Notes: generated by a model from the letters alone, not told the origin. A DNA stretch of 64,000 nt from Streptomyces sp. NBC_01241 (GCF_041435435.1 NZ_CP108494.1:4994501-5058500), one strand, 5' to 3'; numbered from the stretch's first letter, positions 1-11,248 are shown. A program made the numbers and translations.

Positions 1-196
1 GGTGTGTTGCGACACAGTTACGTCCGGAATCTGTGAATCCGCTTTCCGGCGGCCCTTATTGACGCCGTAACGGGCAAACCGGACAGGCTTGATCAGTGCT
101 GTGATCACGGACTTTCGGCAATACGTCCGAATTGCCCGCCGCTTACCATCCGTTTACACCGATGGCCAAGCCCGCTTTTGTCGAAGTCCGTGCGGG

Positions 197-210
197 GTGA
201 CGCAGGTCAC
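197..210 (+). promoter_or_regulatory. Possible Crp-type site
   Basis: GTGACGCAGGTCAC is a perfect 5-bp inverted repeat with a 4-base centre and fits the Streptomyces Crp consensus GTG(N6)GNCAC exactly. Two weaker copies of GTG(N6)ATCAC lie at 576-589 and 608-621. It is over 500 bases from nuoA, so it could equally serve a divergent gene left of the window. Confidence 0.35.
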
Positions 211-657
211 AGCGTGATCAAGGTGCGACCGCGATGCGGGGGTGCGGGTGTGCCCGACGTCCGAAGGGCCGCCGGGTGCCGGCCGGGCCGTCCGCCGGCC
301 CTGCGCCGTCACCTCTCCCATTCGCCCCGAAGATCGTGAATGCGTGCACACGTCCACTTCGCTCCTCGGGGCCCCTCGTCGGAGTGAGTCCGGGGCGGGT
401 CGATCCTCCTATCACGCTCTCGCCATCCATTGCCAATTTGCTTCCCCGGGTATCTGATTGTTAGAGGAAAACCTTCTTGACCAGCGAAGACAGCATCGGA
501 TGTCACGTCTCGTGATCACTCGGCCGCTTTGCGTACGAAGATCACCGCTCAGGTGACTTCGCGGCTCTTCGCCTGGTGGTGGAGATCACAAACTCGTTGT
601 CGTACCCCGTGTCGCAGATCACAGGACGGCGGGCATAGGATGCGGGGTAGTCGGGCT

Positions 658-673
658 TGTGAACTGCCTCACA
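658..673 (+). promoter_or_regulatory. Candidate Rex operator (ROP) of nuoA
   Basis: The 16-mer TGTGAACTGCCTCACA is a near-palindrome and fits the Streptomyces Rex consensus TGTGAACGNNTTCACA at all but two specified positions. Rex is the NADH/NAD+-sensing repressor known to act on respiratory genes, including nuoA in S. coelicolor. The site lies about 80 bases upstream of the nuoA start and just downstream of the possible -10 at 636-641, where a bound repressor would block transcription. The sequence match is seen directly; Rex binding is inferred. Confidence 0.7.
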
Positions 674-754
674 TGTGCACGATCTTGGTGGGGTGGCGAG
701 CCGAATCGCCCGATGCGGTCCAACGGTCAAGGACGACTGGAAGGAGCGAGGAGC

Positions 755-1114
755 GTGAATGCCTACGCGCCCATCCTCGTGCTCGGCGCCCTCGGGGCAG
801 GGTTTGCGATCTTCTCCGTGGTCATGGCCACGCTTATCGGCCCCAAGCGGTACAACCGGGCAAAGCTCGAAGCGTACGAGTGCGGTATCGAACCCACCCC
901 CACTCCAGCCGGAGGCGGCCGCTTCCCCATCAAGTACTACCTGACGGCGATGCTCTTCATCGTCTTCGACATCGAGATCGTCTTCCTCTATCCCTGGGCG
1001 GTCACCTTCGACGCCCTGGGGATCTTCGGGCTCGTGGAGATGCTGCTCTTCGTGCTCACCGTCTTCGTCGCCTACGCGTATGTGTGGCGGCGCGGCGGCC
1101 TGGAATGGGACTGA
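755..1114 (+). CDS. nuoA: NADH-quinone oxidoreductase subunit A
   Basis: Small membrane subunit of respiratory complex I (119 aa), the first gene of a complete nuoA-N operon. Three hydrophobic segments and the conserved YECGIEP loop (around residues 43-50) identify the NuoA family; this loop, with NuoH and NuoJ, lines the quinone/proton coupling region. I chose the GTG at 755 because GAGGAG lies directly upstream and the protein then has the normal family length; an upstream ATG at 659 would overlap the Rex-like operator. nuoB follows after 18 bases. Confidence 0.96.
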   Translation: MNAYAPILVLGALGAGFAIFSVVMATLIGPKRYNRAKLEAYECGIEPTPTPAGGGRFPIKYYLTAMLFIVFDIEIVFLYPWAVTFDALGIFGLVEMLLFVLTVFVAYAYVWRRGGLEWD

Positions 1115-1132
1115 GGGGCTGAGGGGCACACC

Positions 1133-1687
1133 ATGGGACTCGAAGAGAAGCTGCCCAGCGGCTTCGTGCTGACCACTGTCGAGCAGGCCGCCGGCTGGGT
1201 ACGGAAGTCCTCCGTCTTCCCGGCCACCTTCGGCCTCGCCTGCTGCGCCATCGAAATGATGACGACCGGGGCCGGGCGCTACGACCTGGCCCGTTTCGGC
1301 ATGGAGGTCTTCCGCGGATCGCCGCGCCAGGCGGACCTGATGATCGTGGCGGGGCGGGTCAGTCAGAAGATGGCGCCCGTCCTGCGGCAGGTCTACGACC
1401 AGATGCCCAACCCCAAGTGGGTGATCTCCATGGGGGTTTGCGCATCATCGGGCGGAATGTTCAATAATTACGCCATTGTTCAGGGTGTTGATCATATTGT
1501 CCCGGTTGATATTTATTTGCCGGGCTGCCCGCCGCGGCCCGAGATGCTGATGGACGCGATTCTCAAGCTCCACCAGAAGATCCAGAGCTCCAAGCTCGGG
1601 GTCAACGCGGAGGAGGCCGCCCGCGAGGCGGAGGACGCGGCGCTCAAGGCACTTCCCCTGATCGAGATGAAGGGGCTGCTGCGATGA
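1133..1687 (+). CDS. nuoB: NADH-quinone oxidoreductase subunit B
   Basis: Hydrophilic connecting subunit (184 aa) that carries the terminal cluster N2 and passes electrons to menaquinone. The four N2 ligands are visible: tandem Cys37-Cys38 (LACCAIE), Cys103 (GVCASSGG) and Cys132 (PGCPPRP). The gene overlaps nuoC by 4 bases (ATGA). Unusual: codons at 1436-1519 are mostly A/T-ended (17 of 28), in sharp contrast with the surrounding GC3-rich coding sequence, although the encoded protein is fully conserved in type. Confidence 0.97.
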   Translation: MGLEEKLPSGFVLTTVEQAAGWVRKSSVFPATFGLACCAIEMMTTGAGRYDLARFGMEVFRGSPRQADLMIVAGRVSQKMAPVLRQVYDQMPNPKWVISMGVCASSGGMFNNYAIVQGVDHIVPVDIYLPGCPPRPEMLMDAILKLHQKIQSSKLGVNAEEAAREAEDAALKALPLIEMKGLLR

Positions 1688-2400
1688 GCGAGAACCCCGA
1701 GCAGAGCAACAACGGCGTGCCCGCGCCGCGGGACGAGACCGGCGAGGTCATCGGCGTACGCAAGGGCATGTTCGGCGCCAACAACGGCGGCGACACCTCC
1801 GGTTACGGCGGCCTCGTCCGCACGGTGACCCTGCCGGGCGCCACGTCGCGTCCGTACGGCGGCTGGTTCGACGAAGTCGCGGACGAACTCGAAGGGGCCC
1901 TGGAGGAACAGGACCTGCTTCCCGGGAACGCCATCGAGAAGACCGTCGTCGACCGCGGCGAGCTCACCTTCCACATCGCCCGCGAGCACCTCGTCCGGGT
2001 CGCCCGCACCCTGCGCGACGACCCGGCGCTGCGCTTCGAGCTCTGCACCGGGGTGAGCGGCGTCCACTTCCTCGGCGACAAGGGCCGCGAGCTGCACGCC
2101 GTCTACCACCTGCGCTCGATCACGCACGGCCGGCTGATCCGCCTGGAGGTGTCGGCCCCGGACAGCGATCCGCACATCCCCTCGCTCGTCGAGGTCTACC
2201 CGACCAACGACTGGCACGAGCGCGAGACCTACGACTTCTTCGGGCTCGTCTTCGACGGGCACCCCGCCCTCACCCGGATCATGATGCCGGACGACTGGCA
2301 GGGCTTCCCGCAGCGCAAGGACTATCCGCTCGGCGGCATCGCCGTCGAGTACAAGGGCGCCCAGATCCCGGCTCCGGACCAGCGGAGGTCGTACTCCTGA
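1684..2400 (+). CDS. nuoC: NADH-quinone oxidoreductase subunit C
   Basis: Peripheral-arm 30-kDa subunit of complex I (238 aa), which packs against NuoD near the quinone site. The family signature [18 protein letters not shown] is present about three-quarters along, followed by the PLRKDYPL-like end (QRKDYPLGG). The first 60 residues are a polar extension common in actinobacterial NuoC. The start overlaps nuoB by 4 bases and the stop overlaps the nuoD ATG by one base, which indicates translational coupling. Confidence 0.97.
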   Translation: MSENPEQSNNGVPAPRDETGEVIGVRKGMFGANNGGDTSGYGGLVRTVTLPGATSRPYGGWFDEVADELEGALEEQDLLPGNAIEKTVVDRGELTFHIAREHLVRVARTLRDDPALRFELCTGVSGVHFLGDKGRELHAVYHLRSITHGRLIRLEVSAPDSDPHIPSLVEVYPTNDWHERETYDFFGLVFDGHPALTRIMMPDDWQGFPQRKDYPLGGIAVEYKGAQIPAPDQRRSYS

Positions 2401-3722
2401 TGTCTACTCCCCATGCAACGCCCAGGGCCACGACCGAGGGGACTGTATATACAGTCACCGGCGGCGACTGGGACGAGGTCGTCGAGTCGGCGGTCAAGTC
2501 CGACGACGAGCGCATCATCGTCAACATGGGCCCCCAGCACCCGTCCACGCACGGGGTGCTGCGGCTGATCCTGGAGATCGACGGCGAGACCGTCACCGAG
2601 GCCCGCTGCGGCATCGGCTACCTCCACACCGGCATCGAGAAGAACCTCGAATTCCGGAACTGGACCCAGGGCACCACCTTCGTGACGCGCATGGACTACC
2701 TGACGCCGTTCTTCAACGAGGCGGCGTACTGCCTCGGCGTCGAGAAGCTGCTCGGCATCGAGGACCAGATCCCCGACCGGGCCACCGTCCTGCGCGTACT
2801 CCTCATGGAGCTCAACCGGATCTCCTCGCACCTGGTGTGCATCGCCACCGGCGGCATGGAGCTCGGCGCCACCACGATCATGATCTACGGCTTCCGTGAT
2901 CGTGAACTCGTTCTCGACCTCTTCGAGCTGATCACCGGCCTGCGGATGAACCACGCGTTCATCCGGCCCGGCGGACTCGCCCAGGACCTGCCGCCCGGCG
3001 CGATCGACCAGCTCCGCGAGTTCCTGAAGACCATGAAGAAGAACCTGCCGGAGTACGACAAGCTCGCCACCGGCAACCCGATCTTCAAGGCCCGCATGCA
3101 GGACGTCGGCTATCTCGACCTGACCGGCTGCATGGCACTCGGCGCCACCGGCCCGATCCTGCGCTCCGCCGGACTCCCGCACGACCTGCGCAAGACGGAC
3201 CCGTACTGCGGGTACGAGGACTACGAGTTCGACGTCCCCACCGCCGACAGCTGCGACGCCTACGGCCGCTTCCTCGTCCGGCTGGAGGAGATGCGCCAGT
3301 CGTTGCGGATCATCGAGCAGTGCATCGACCGGCTCGCCCCCGGACCGGTGATGGTCGCCGACAAGAAGATCGCCTGGCCGGCGCAGCTCGCACTCGGCCC
3401 GGACGGGCTCGGCAACTCGCTCGACCACATCAAGAAGATCATGGGCACCTCCATGGAGGCCCTGATCCACCACTTCAAGCTGGTGACCGAGGGCTTCCGC
3501 GTCCCGGCCGGACAGACGTACACCGCGGTCGAGTCGCCCAAGGGCGAGCTCGGCGTCCATGTCGTCTCGGACGGCGGCACCCGCCCCTACCGGGTCCACT
3601 TCCGCGACCCGTCCTTCACCAATCTGCAGGCCATGGCGGCGATGTGCGAGGGCGGCCAGGTCGCCGACGTCATCGTCGCCGTCGCGTCCATCGACCCCGT
3701 GATGGGAGGCGTCGACCGGTGA
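2400..3722 (+). CDS. nuoD: NADH-quinone oxidoreductase subunit D
   Basis: 49-kDa subunit of complex I (440 aa), homologous to the large subunit of NiFe hydrogenases and forming the menaquinone-binding cavity with NuoB. Recognised by [15 protein letters not shown] and the HTGIEKNLE motif (about residues 40-80), and by the terminal GGVDR. The N-terminal 35 residues are a variable actinobacterial extension. Starts at the ATG that shares its A with the nuoC TGA; overlaps nuoE by 4 bases. Confidence 0.97.
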   Translation: MSTPHATPRATTEGTVYTVTGGDWDEVVESAVKSDDERIIVNMGPQHPSTHGVLRLILEIDGETVTEARCGIGYLHTGIEKNLEFRNWTQGTTFVTRMDYLTPFFNEAAYCLGVEKLLGIEDQIPDRATVLRVLLMELNRISSHLVCIATGGMELGATTIMIYGFRDRELVLDLFELITGLRMNHAFIRPGGLAQDLPPGAIDQLREFLKTMKKNLPEYDKLATGNPIFKARMQDVGYLDLTGCMALGATGPILRSAGLPHDLRKTDPYCGYEDYEFDVPTADSCDAYGRFLVRLEEMRQSLRIIEQCIDRLAPGPVMVADKKIAWPAQLALGPDGLGNSLDHIKKIMGTSMEALIHHFKLVTEGFRVPAGQTYTAVESPKGELGVHVVSDGGTRPYRVHFRDPSFTNLQAMAAMCEGGQVADVIVAVASIDPVMGGVDR

Positions 3723-4525
3723 CCGAAGCACGTCAGGAAGTCAGTCTGGGGATGCCGCAGCTCCCCGCCCCCGCCTACCCGGCCGAGGTGCGCGCCAGGC
3801 TCGAAGCGGATGCGAAGGAGGTGATCGCCCGCTACCCCGGCAGCCGCTCCGCCCTGCTGCCGCTGCTGCACCTGGTGCAGTCCGAGGAGGGCTACGTCTC
3901 CCGTACGGGCATGGCGTTCTGCGCCGAGCTGCTCGGCCTCACCACCGCCGAGGTCACCGCCGTCGCCACCTTCTACACGATGTACCGGCGCAAGCCGAGT
4001 GGCGAATACCAGGTCGGTGTCTGCACCAACACCCTGTGCGCGGTGATGGGCGGCGACGCCATCTTTGACCGGCTCAAGGAGCACCTCGACGTCGGCAACG
4101 ACGAGACAACTGAGGACGGCAAGGTCACCCTCGAACACATCGAGTGCAACGCGGCCTGCGACTTCGCCCCCGTGGTGATGATCAACTGGGAGTTCTTCGA
4201 CAACCAGACGCCCGAGAGCGCGACGCGCCTGGTCGACGACCTCATCGCCGGACGCACCGTCGAACCCACCCGCGGCGCCCCCCTGTGCTCGTACAAGGAG
4301 ACGTCCCGGATCCTGGCCGGCTTCCCCGACGAGCGCCCCGGCGCCGTCGAGGCGTCCGGCGGCGCGGGCCCCGCCTCACTGATCGGCCTCCGCCTCGCCA
4401 GGGGCGAGGAACCGCACCCGCGCGTCGTCGCCCCCCGCGCCGGGAGCACGCGCGAGTCCGGACCTGCAGATGTCCCGCAGGACCCGGACCACGCGGCCGG
4501 CCCGACAGCCGAGGAGGGAGAGTGA
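3719..4525 (+). CDS. nuoE: NADH-quinone oxidoreductase subunit E
   Basis: 24-kDa subunit of the NADH-input module (268 aa). It binds the off-pathway [2Fe-2S] cluster N1a through Cys102 and Cys107 (CTNTLC) and Cys143 and Cys147 (CNAAC). I chose GTG at 3719, which gives the ATGA-type overlap with nuoD and the typical [12 protein letters not shown]-terminus. The last 70 residues are a proline/alanine-rich extension beyond the thioredoxin-like domain. The stop touches the nuoF ATG. Confidence 0.95.
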   Translation: MTEARQEVSLGMPQLPAPAYPAEVRARLEADAKEVIARYPGSRSALLPLLHLVQSEEGYVSRTGMAFCAELLGLTTAEVTAVATFYTMYRRKPSGEYQVGVCTNTLCAVMGGDAIFDRLKEHLDVGNDETTEDGKVTLEHIECNAACDFAPVVMINWEFFDNQTPESATRLVDDLIAGRTVEPTRGAPLCSYKETSRILAGFPDERPGAVEASGGAGPASLIGLRLARGEEPHPRVVAPRAGSTRESGPADVPQDPDHAAGPTAEEGE

Positions 4526-5901
4526 TGACGTTGGCAACCGAAATCAACGACAACGGGAACGGCAGCGGGGACAGCCCCGAGAAGCTGCTCGCCCCCGTCC
4601 TCTCCGCCTTCTGGGACGAGCCGGAATCCTGGACCCTGGAGACCTACCGGCGCCACGACGGATACGAGGGGCTGCGCAAGGCCCTCGCCATGTCGCCCGA
4701 CGACCTCATCGCGTACGTCAAGGACTCCGGTCTGCGCGGCCGCGGCGGCGCGGGCTTCCCCACCGGGATGAAGTGGCAGTTCATCCCACAGGGCGACGGC
4801 AAACCGCACTACCTCGTCGTCAACGCCGACGAGTCGGAGCCCGGGACCTGCAAGGACATCCCGCTCCTCTTCGCCAACCCGCACTCCCTCATCGAAGGCA
4901 TCGTGATCGCCTGCTACGCGATCCGCTCCTCGCACGCCTTCGTCTATCTGCGCGGTGAAGTCGTCCCCGTACTACGGCGGTTGCACGAGGCCGTGCGCGA
5001 GGCGTACGAGGCGGGCTTCCTCGGGACGAACATCCTGGGCTCGGGGCTCGACCTGGAACTCACCGTGCACGCGGGCGCGGGCGCGTACATCTGTGGTGAG
5101 GAGACCGCACTGCTCGACTCGCTCGAAGGGCGACGCGGCCAGCCCCGGCTGCGGCCCCCCTTCCCCGCGGTCGCCGGTCTGTACGCCTGCCCCACTGTGG
5201 TGAACAACGTCGAGTCCATCGCCTCGGTTCCCGCGATCCTGAACCGGGGCAAGGAGTGGTTCAAGTCGATGGGCAGCGAGAAGTCCCCCGGCTTCACGCT
5301 GTATTCGCTCAGCGGGCATGTCGCGAGCCCCGGCCAGTACGAGGCCCCGCTCGGCATCACGCTGCGCCAGCTGCTCGACATGAGCGGCGGCATGCGCCCC
5401 GGCCACCGGCTGAAGTTCTGGACCCCGGGAGGCTCCTCGACCCCGATGTTCACCGACGAGCACCTCGACGTACCGCTCGACTACGAAGGCGTCGGCGCCG
5501 CCGGATCCATGCTCGGCACCAAGGCGCTCCAGTGCTTCGACGAGACGACCTGCGTCGTGCGGGCCGTCACCCGCTGGACCGAGTTCTATGCCCATGAGTC
5601 CTGCGGAAAGTGCACACCGTGCCGCGAAGGCACGTACTGGCTGGTCCAGTTGCTCCGCGACATCGAGGCCGGCAAGGGACAGATGGCCGACCTCGACAAG
5701 CTGAACGACATCGCCGACAACATCAACGGCAAGTCCTTCTGCGCCCTCGGCGACGGCGCCGCCTCGCCGATCTTCTCCTCGCTCAAGTACTTCCGCGAGG
5801 AGTACGAACAGCACATCACGGGCAGGGGCTGCCCCTTCGATCCCGCCAGGTCGACCGCCTGGGCCGACGACAAGAACGCTCACCAGGGGGTGAACGCATG
5901 A
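4525..5901 (+). CDS. nuoF: NADH-quinone oxidoreductase subunit F (NADH and FMN binding)
   Basis: 51-kDa subunit (458 aa) where NADH is oxidised. The glycine-rich [16 protein letters not shown] stretch (residues 69-84) forms the FMN/NADH site, and [12 protein letters not shown] plus a later Cys (Cys360, 363, 366, 406) bind cluster N3. The ATG at 4525 shares one base with the nuoE stop and has GAGGAGGG just upstream; the GTG three bases earlier is an equally good alternative. Overlaps nuoG by 4 bases. Confidence 0.96.
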   Translation: MTLATEINDNGNGSGDSPEKLLAPVLSAFWDEPESWTLETYRRHDGYEGLRKALAMSPDDLIAYVKDSGLRGRGGAGFPTGMKWQFIPQGDGKPHYLVVNADESEPGTCKDIPLLFANPHSLIEGIVIACYAIRSSHAFVYLRGEVVPVLRRLHEAVREAYEAGFLGTNILGSGLDLELTVHAGAGAYICGEETALLDSLEGRRGQPRLRPPFPAVAGLYACPTVVNNVESIASVPAILNRGKEWFKSMGSEKSPGFTLYSLSGHVASPGQYEAPLGITLRQLLDMSGGMRPGHRLKFWTPGGSSTPMFTDEHLDVPLDYEGVGAAGSMLGTKALQCFDETTCVVRAVTRWTEFYAHESCGKCTPCREGTYWLVQLLRDIEAGKGQMADLDKLNDIADNINGKSFCALGDGAASPIFSSLKYFREEYEQHITGRGCPFDPARSTAWADDKNAHQGVNA

Positions 5902-8405
5902 CAGTCACCACGAGTGCGCCCTCCGGGGGCGGCGAGGCGGCCGTCCCGCCCGAGGACCTCGTCACGCTGACGATCGACGGCATCGAGATCAGCGTGCCCA
6001 AGGGCACCCTGGTCATCCGCGCCGCCGAACTCCTCGGCATCGAGATCCCGCGCTTCTGCGACCATCCGCTCCTCGACCCGGCCGGCGCCTGCCGGCAGTG
6101 CATCGTCGAGGTCGAGGGCCAGCGCAAGCCGATGGCGTCCTGCACCATCACCTGCACCGACGGCATGGTGGTGCGCTCGCAGCTCAGCTCGCCGGTCGCC
6201 GAGAAGGCGCAGAAGGGTGTGATGGAGCTGCTGCTCATCAACCACCCGCTGGACTGCCCGGTCTGCGACAAGGGCGGCGAGTGCCCGCTGCAGAACCAGG
6301 CGATGTCGCACGGCGGCGCCGACTCCCGCTTCGACGGCAAGAAGCGCACGTTCGAGAAGCCCGTCCCGCTCTCCACCCAGGTGCTCCTGGACCGTGAGCG
6401 GTGCGTGCTCTGCGCGCGCTGCACCCGGTTCTCCAACCAGGTGGCCGGTGACCCGATGATCGAGCTGCTGGAACGCGGCGCGCTCCAGCAGGTCGGCACC
6501 GGCGAGGGCGACCCGTTCGAGTCGTACTTCTCCGGGAACACCATCCAGATCTGCCCGGTCGGGGCGCTGACCTCGGCGGCGTACCGGTTCCGCGCCCGGC
6601 CCTTCGACCTGGTGTCGTCGCCGTCGGTGTGCGAGCACTGCGCGGGCGGCTGCGCCACCCGTACCGACCACCGGCGCGGCAAGGTCATGCGACGGCTCGC
6701 CGCCAACGACCCCGAGGTCAACGAGGAGTGGGTCTGCGACAAGGGCCGCTTCGGCTTCCGCTACGCGCAGCAGCCGGGCCGGCTCACCACCCCGCTGGTG
6801 CGCAACGCGGACGGTGTCCTGCAACCGGCGAGCTGGCCGGAGGCCCTGGCCGCCGCGGCCGCCGGTCTGCTCGCCGCACGCGGCCGGGCGGGTGTCCTCA
6901 CGGGCGGCCGGCTGACCGTCGAGGACGCGTACGCGTACAGCAAGTTCGCCCGGGTCGCGCTGGACACCAACGACGTCGACTTCCGGGCCCGGGTGCACAG
7001 CAGCGAGGAGGCCGACTTCCTGGCCGCCCGCGTGGCCGGGCGCGGCCGGGACCTGGACAGCTCGGGTGTCACGTACACCTCGCTGGAGAAGGCCCCGACG
7101 GTGCTGCTGGTCGGGTTCGAGTCGGAGGAGGAGGCGCCCGGCGTCTTCCTGCGGCTGCGCAAGGCGAACCGCAAGCACGGACAGCGCACGTTCGCCGTCG
7201 CCTCGCACGCCACGCGCGGACTGGAGAAGGCGGGCGGCACACTGCTCCCCGCCGCCCCCGGTACGGAGACCGAGTGGCTGGACGCGATCGCGGGCGGCGT
7301 CGGGCTCGACGGCGACGGAGCCGCGGCGGCCGAGGCGCTGCGCGGCGAAGGTGCCGTGATCGTGGTCGGTGAGCGGCTGGCGGGCGTACCGGGCGGGCCG
7401 ACCGCCGCGGTGCGGGCCGCCACCGCGACCGGGGCCGCGCTGGTGTGGATGCCTCGACGGGCCGGCGAGCGCGGTGCGGTGGAGGCGGGCGCGCTTCCTT
7501 CGCTGCTGCCCGGCGGCCGGCCGGCGACCGACCCGCGGGCCAGGGACGAGGTGGCGGCCGTCTGGGGCGTCGCCGAACTCCCGTCCCGCTTCGGCCGTGA
7601 CACCGGCCAGATCGTGGAGGCCGCGGCCACCGGCGAACTGGGCGCGCTGCTCGTCGCCGGGGTCGAGCCGGTGGACCTGCCGGACCCGGCCCGGGCCCTG
7701 GAGGCCCTGGACCGGGTCGGCTTCCTGGTCTCGCTGGAGCTGCGGCCCAGTGAGGTGACCGAGCGGGCCGATGTGGTCTTCCCGGTCGCCGCGGTCGCCG
7801 AGAAGGCCGGCACCTTCCTCAACTGGGAGGGCAGGGCGCGGATGTTCGAGGCCGCGCTGAAGCCCGAGCAGATGACGCGGTCGCTCGCGCCGGCCGACGC
7901 GCGGGTGCTGCACATGCTGGCCGACGCCATGGACACCCATTTCGCGCTGCCGGATCTGAAGTCCGTACGCCGCGAGCTGGACCGGCTCGGCGGCTGGGCC
8001 GGTGCGCACGCCACCGACCCGAACGAGCCGGCCCGGCCGCTGCCCCGGCCCGGCGACGGCGAGGCGGTCCTCGCGGGCCACCGGATGCTGCTCGACCTGG
8101 GCCGGCTCCAGGAGGGCGACGACGCGCTGGCCGGCACCCGGCACGCCTCGGTCGCCCGGCTCTCCGCCGCCACCGCGGCCGAGACGGGCGTGAAGGACGG
8201 CGATCTGCTGGCCGTCACCGGCCCGGCGGGCAGCGTCGAACTCCCGTTGAAGGTCACCGACATGCCGGACCGGGTGGTCTGGGTGCCGCTGAACTCCGTA
8301 GGACGGGGCGTCCCGGCCGACACCGGCGCCCGGCCCGGCGGCCTGGTCCGGATCGGCCCCGCCGCACCGGGCACTCCCGACGTCACACCGGAGGTGGGGG
8401 CGTGA
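5898..8405 (+). CDS. nuoG: NADH-quinone oxidoreductase subunit G
   Basis: Largest peripheral subunit (835 aa), which wires electrons from NuoF to NuoI. The N-terminal [2Fe-2S] domain has Cys54, 65, 68 and 82 (N1b); His116-Cys120-Cys123-Cys129 bind N5; Cys169, 172, 175 and 219 bind N4. A further Cys245-x2-Cys-x3-Cys-x27-Cys280 set matches the extra cluster N7 of bacterial NuoG. The remainder is a molybdopterin-oxidoreductase-like fold without catalytic role. Overlaps both neighbours by 4 bases. Confidence 0.96.
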   Translation: MTVTTSAPSGGGEAAVPPEDLVTLTIDGIEISVPKGTLVIRAAELLGIEIPRFCDHPLLDPAGACRQCIVEVEGQRKPMASCTITCTDGMVVRSQLSSPVAEKAQKGVMELLLINHPLDCPVCDKGGECPLQNQAMSHGGADSRFDGKKRTFEKPVPLSTQVLLDRERCVLCARCTRFSNQVAGDPMIELLERGALQQVGTGEGDPFESYFSGNTIQICPVGALTSAAYRFRARPFDLVSSPSVCEHCAGGCATRTDHRRGKVMRRLAANDPEVNEEWVCDKGRFGFRYAQQPGRLTTPLVRNADGVLQPASWPEALAAAAAGLLAARGRAGVLTGGRLTVEDAYAYSKFARVALDTNDVDFRARVHSSEEADFLAARVAGRGRDLDSSGVTYTSLEKAPTVLLVGFESEEEAPGVFLRLRKANRKHGQRTFAVASHATRGLEKAGGTLLPAAPGTETEWLDAIAGGVGLDGDGAAAAEALRGEGAVIVVGERLAGVPGGPTAAVRAATATGAALVWMPRRAGERGAVEAGALPSLLPGGRPATDPRARDEVAAVWGVAELPSRFGRDTGQIVEAAATGELGALLVAGVEPVDLPDPARALEALDRVGFLVSLELRPSEVTERADVVFPVAAVAEKAGTFLNWEGRARMFEAALKPEQMTRSLAPADARVLHMLADAMDTHFALPDLKSVRRELDRLGGWAGAHATDPNEPARPLPRPGDGEAVLAGHRMLLDLGRLQEGDDALAGTRHASVARLSAATAAETGVKDGDLLAVTGPAGSVELPLKVTDMPDRVVWVPLNSVGRGVPADTGARPGGLVRIGPAAPGTPDVTPEVGA

Positions 8406-9802
8406 CTGCCTTCGCTCAACTGGCCACGGCTCCGCGCGGTGCCGTACTCGCCGCCGAGGATCTGTCGATGTTCGGCACCGACCCGTGGTGGCTCGTCGTC
8501 ATCAAGGCGGTGTTCTGCTTCGCGTTCCTGATGGTGACCGTGCTCTTCTCCATCGTGTGGGAGCGCAAGGTCGTCGCCTGGATGCAGCTGCGCATCGGCC
8601 CCAACCGGCACGGCCCCTGGGGCATGCTCCAGTCGCTCGCCGACGGCATCAAGCTGATGCTGAAGGAAGACGTCGTCGTCAAGCGCGCCGACAAGGTCGT
8701 GTACGTGCTCGCGCCGATCGTCGCCGCCATCCCGGCGTTCATGGCGATCGCGGTGATCCCGTTCGGCCCGTCCGACGAGGTCTCGATCTTCGGGCACCGT
8801 ACGGCGATGCAGCTCACCGACCTGCCGATCGCGATGCTCTACGTCCTCGCGGTCGCCTCGGTCGGGATCTACGGCATCGTGCTGGCGGGCTGGTCGTCCG
8901 GATCGACGTACCCGCTCCTCGGCGGCCTGCGCTCCTGCGCCCAGATGATCAGTTACGAGATCGCGATGGGCGCCGCGTTCGCCTCGGTCTTCCTCTACTC
9001 CGGGTCGATGTCGACCTCGAAGATCGTGGAGGCTCAGCAGGACCGCTGGTTCATCCTGCTGCTGCCGGTCTCCTTCATCATCTACATCGTCACGATGGTC
9101 GGCGAGACCAACCGGGCCCCGTTCGACATGCCGGAGTCCGAGGGCGACCTGGTCGGCGGCTTCAACACCGAGTACTCGTCGATCAAGTTCGCGATGTTCA
9201 TGCTCGCCGAGTACGTCAACATGGTCACCGTCTCCGCGGTCTCCACGACCCTGTTCCTGGGCGGCTGGCGGGCCCCGTGGCCGATCAGCACCTTCTGGGA
9301 GGGCGCGAACCACGGCTGGTGGCCGATGCTCTGGTTCGTCCTCAAGGTCCAGCTGCTGCTGTTCTTCTTCATCTGGCTGCGCGGCACGCTGCCCCGGGTC
9401 CGTTACGACCAGCTGATGAAGCTCGGCTGGAAGGTCCTGATCCCGGTCTCGCTGCTCTGGCTGATGCTGGTCGCGACGGTGCGGGCGCTGCGCAACGAGG
9501 GGTACGACTTCTCGAAGATCGTGCTGTACGTGGCCGGGGCCGTGATCGCGATCCTGCTGATCTCCTTCGTCGCCGACATCTTCCGCGACAAGAAGGGCCG
9601 GGCCGCGGAGGCGGAGGCCGGACCGGAGCCGGGGTTCGACCCGATGGCGGGCGGATTCCCGGTGCCGCCGCTGCCCGGACAGACCCTGCCGCCGGTGCCG
9701 CGTCGCAGGCCGCGGGGCGAGCAGGAGCTCGTTGTCAGTGGCGGGTCGGATACTCAGAGTGACGGAAATTCGAGTGACGGAAAGGAGGCTGACGGTGTCT
9801 GA
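8402..9802 (+). CDS. nuoH: NADH-quinone oxidoreductase subunit H
   Basis: Membrane subunit (466 aa) joining the peripheral arm to the proton-pumping arm and forming the quinone entry channel. Conserved [31 protein letters not shown] and FNTEYSS motifs are present, with about eight hydrophobic helices. The C-terminal 90 residues (proline-rich, then charged and serine-rich) extend beyond the family core, as in other actinobacteria. GTG start gives a 4-base overlap with nuoG; the 3' end overlaps nuoI by 8 bases. Confidence 0.96.
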   Translation: MTAFAQLATAPRGAVLAAEDLSMFGTDPWWLVVIKAVFCFAFLMVTVLFSIVWERKVVAWMQLRIGPNRHGPWGMLQSLADGIKLMLKEDVVVKRADKVVYVLAPIVAAIPAFMAIAVIPFGPSDEVSIFGHRTAMQLTDLPIAMLYVLAVASVGIYGIVLAGWSSGSTYPLLGGLRSCAQMISYEIAMGAAFASVFLYSGSMSTSKIVEAQQDRWFILLLPVSFIIYIVTMVGETNRAPFDMPESEGDLVGGFNTEYSSIKFAMFMLAEYVNMVTVSAVSTTLFLGGWRAPWPISTFWEGANHGWWPMLWFVLKVQLLLFFFIWLRGTLPRVRYDQLMKLGWKVLIPVSLLWLMLVATVRALRNEGYDFSKIVLYVAGAVIAILLISFVADIFRDKKGRAAEAEAGPEPGFDPMAGGFPVPPLPGQTLPPVPRRRPRGEQELVVSGGSDTQSDGNSSDGKEADGV

Positions 9803-10424
9803 GTCATCAGAGCCCTCGGGCGAGAAGTTCCAGAACCCTGTCGCCGGCTTCGGCGTGACCTTCAAGGCCATGTTCAAGAAGCGGCTGACCGAGCAGTATC
9901 CGGAAACGCAGAAGGTGACGGCGCCGCGCTTCCACGGCCGGCATCAGCTCAACCGCCACCCGGACGGTCTGGAGAAGTGCGTCGGCTGCGAGCTGTGCGC
10001 CTGGGCCTGTCCGGCGGACGCGATCTACGTGGAGGGCGCGGACAACACCGACGAGGAGCGCTACTCCCCGGGTGAGCGGTACGGCCGCGTCTACCAGATC
10101 AACTACGCGCGCTGCATTCTCTGCGGTCTGTGCATCGAGGCGTGCCCGACCCGGGCACTGACGATGACCAATGAGTTCGAGCTCGCCAACACCACCCGCG
10201 AGAGCCTCATCTACACCAAGGACGAGCTGCTCGCGGGCCTGGAGGAGGGCATGGTCGACACCCCGCACGCGATCTACCCGGGGATGGACGAGCAGGACTA
10301 CTACCGGGGTCTCGTCACCGAGGCCGCGCCCGGTACGGAGCGTCAGGTCGCAATCTCCAAGGGCGAGAAGCCGGCGGACGGCACCGACGAGAACAGCGGC
10401 TCCGCGCGGGAGGTGGACGCATGA
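9795..10424 (+). CDS. nuoI: NADH-quinone oxidoreductase subunit I
   Basis: Peripheral ferredoxin-like subunit (209 aa) with two [4Fe-4S] clusters (N6a, N6b) that pass electrons to N2 in NuoB. Ligands: Cys62, 65, 68 plus Cys72 ([12 protein letters not shown]) and Cys107, 110, 113 plus Cys117 ([12 protein letters not shown]). GTG at 9795 was chosen because a strong AAAGGAGG lies 8 bases upstream, inside the end of nuoH. Overlaps nuoJ by 4 bases. Confidence 0.96.
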   Translation: MSESSEPSGEKFQNPVAGFGVTFKAMFKKRLTEQYPETQKVTAPRFHGRHQLNRHPDGLEKCVGCELCAWACPADAIYVEGADNTDEERYSPGERYGRVYQINYARCILCGLCIEACPTRALTMTNEFELANTTRESLIYTKDELLAGLEEGMVDTPHAIYPGMDEQDYYRGLVTEAAPGTERQVAISKGEKPADGTDENSGSAREVDA

Positions 10425-11248
10425 CCGGCCTGGCCGCGGCGGCCTCCCAGACCTCGACCGGTGAGGCCGTCCAGTTCTGGGTGCTGGGCATCGTCGCCGT
10501 GCTCGGCGCGCTGTCCACCGTACTGATGAAAAAAGCCGTGCACAGCGCGCTGAGCCTCGCCGGGACCATGATCGTCCTGGCGGTGTTCTATCTGGCCAAC
10601 GGCGCCTATTTCCTGGGCGTCGTCCAGATCGTCGTCTACACCGGCGCGATCATGATGCTGTTCCTCTTCGTCGTCATGCTCGTCGGCGTCACGGCGGCCG
10701 ACTCCCTGAAGGAGACCCTCAAGGGCCAGCGCTGGCTGGCCGCGGGCTGCGGGATCGGCTTCGGCGTCCTGCTCATCGCGGGCATCGGCAACGCCTCGCT
10801 GAACAGCTTCAACGGGCTCGGCACCGCCAACGCCGAGCACGGCGGGAACATCGAGGGGCTGGCCAGCCTCATCTTCACCAAGTACGTCTTCGCCTTCGAG
10901 ATCACCGGCGCCCTGCTGATCACGGCGACGGTCGGCGCGATGGTGCTCACCCACCGGGAGCGCACCGAACGGGCCAGGACCCAGCGGGAAATGTCCGAGG
11001 CGCGCGTACGCAGCAAGCAGCTGCCGCCGCTGCCCGCCCCCGGTGTCTACGCCCGGCACAACGCCGTGGACATCCCGGGTCTGCTCCCCGACGGCACACC
11101 GTCCGAGCTCACCGTCATGCAGACGCTGCGCAACCGAGGCCAGATCCGCGATGTGTCGCACGAGTCGCTGGACCAGCTCAAGGCGCTGGAGCAGCGCTCC
11201 GAGGAGCGCCTCGGCCGTGACAACGAAGATGAGGAGGTCGGCAAGTGA
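10421..11248 (+). CDS. nuoJ: NADH-quinone oxidoreductase subunit J
   Basis: Membrane-arm subunit (275 aa) with five hydrophobic segments in the first 180 residues, including the [18 protein letters not shown] helix that carries the pi-bulge in complex I and gates coupling. The last 90 residues are a hydrophilic cytoplasmic tail not needed for the family fold, found in actinobacterial NuoJ. Coupled to both nuoI and nuoK by 4-base overlaps. Confidence 0.95.
   Translation: MTGLAAAASQTSTGEAVQFWVLGIVAVLGALSTVLMKKAVHSALSLAGTMIVLAVFYLANGAYFLGVVQIVVYTGAIMMLFLFVVMLVGVTAADSLKETLKGQRWLAAGCGIGFGVLLIAGIGNASLNSFNGLGTANAEHGGNIEGLASLIFTKYVFAFEITGALLITATVGAMVLTHRERTERARTQREMSEARVRSKQLPPLPAPGVYARHNAVDIPGLLPDGTPSELTVMQTLRNRGQIRDVSHESLDQLKALEQRSEERLGRDNEDEEVGK

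Larger units (their letters stand above)
1..754 (+). promoter_or_regulatory. Long untranslated region upstream of the nuo operon
   Basis: I see no convincing gene in these 754 bases: the open frames here are short and lack Streptomyces codon bias and family features. The stretch holds several likely control signals: a Rex-like operator at 658-673, a Crp-like inverted repeat at 197-210, five same-strand GATCAC hexamers (103, 514, 540, 584, 617), and a possible -10 element TAGGAT at 636-641. No good -35 hexamer precedes that -10. The first 20 bases carry a small inverted repeat (3-16) that could belong to a gene to the left. The left part may also contain the promoter of a divergent gene outside the window. 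Confidence 0.6.

Noticed and set aside
3-16. TGTGTTGCGACACA as a second Rex site
   Set aside because: Palindromic, but the inner bases do not fit the Rex consensus (GAA/TTC missing), and it is at the window edge.
6761-9877. Very long minus-strand open frame (over 1000 codons) opposite nuoG and nuoH
   Set aside because: High-GC coding DNA leaves the opposite strand open; the frame lacks motifs, is full of Arg/Pro/Ala, and the plus strand has undoubted complex I genes.
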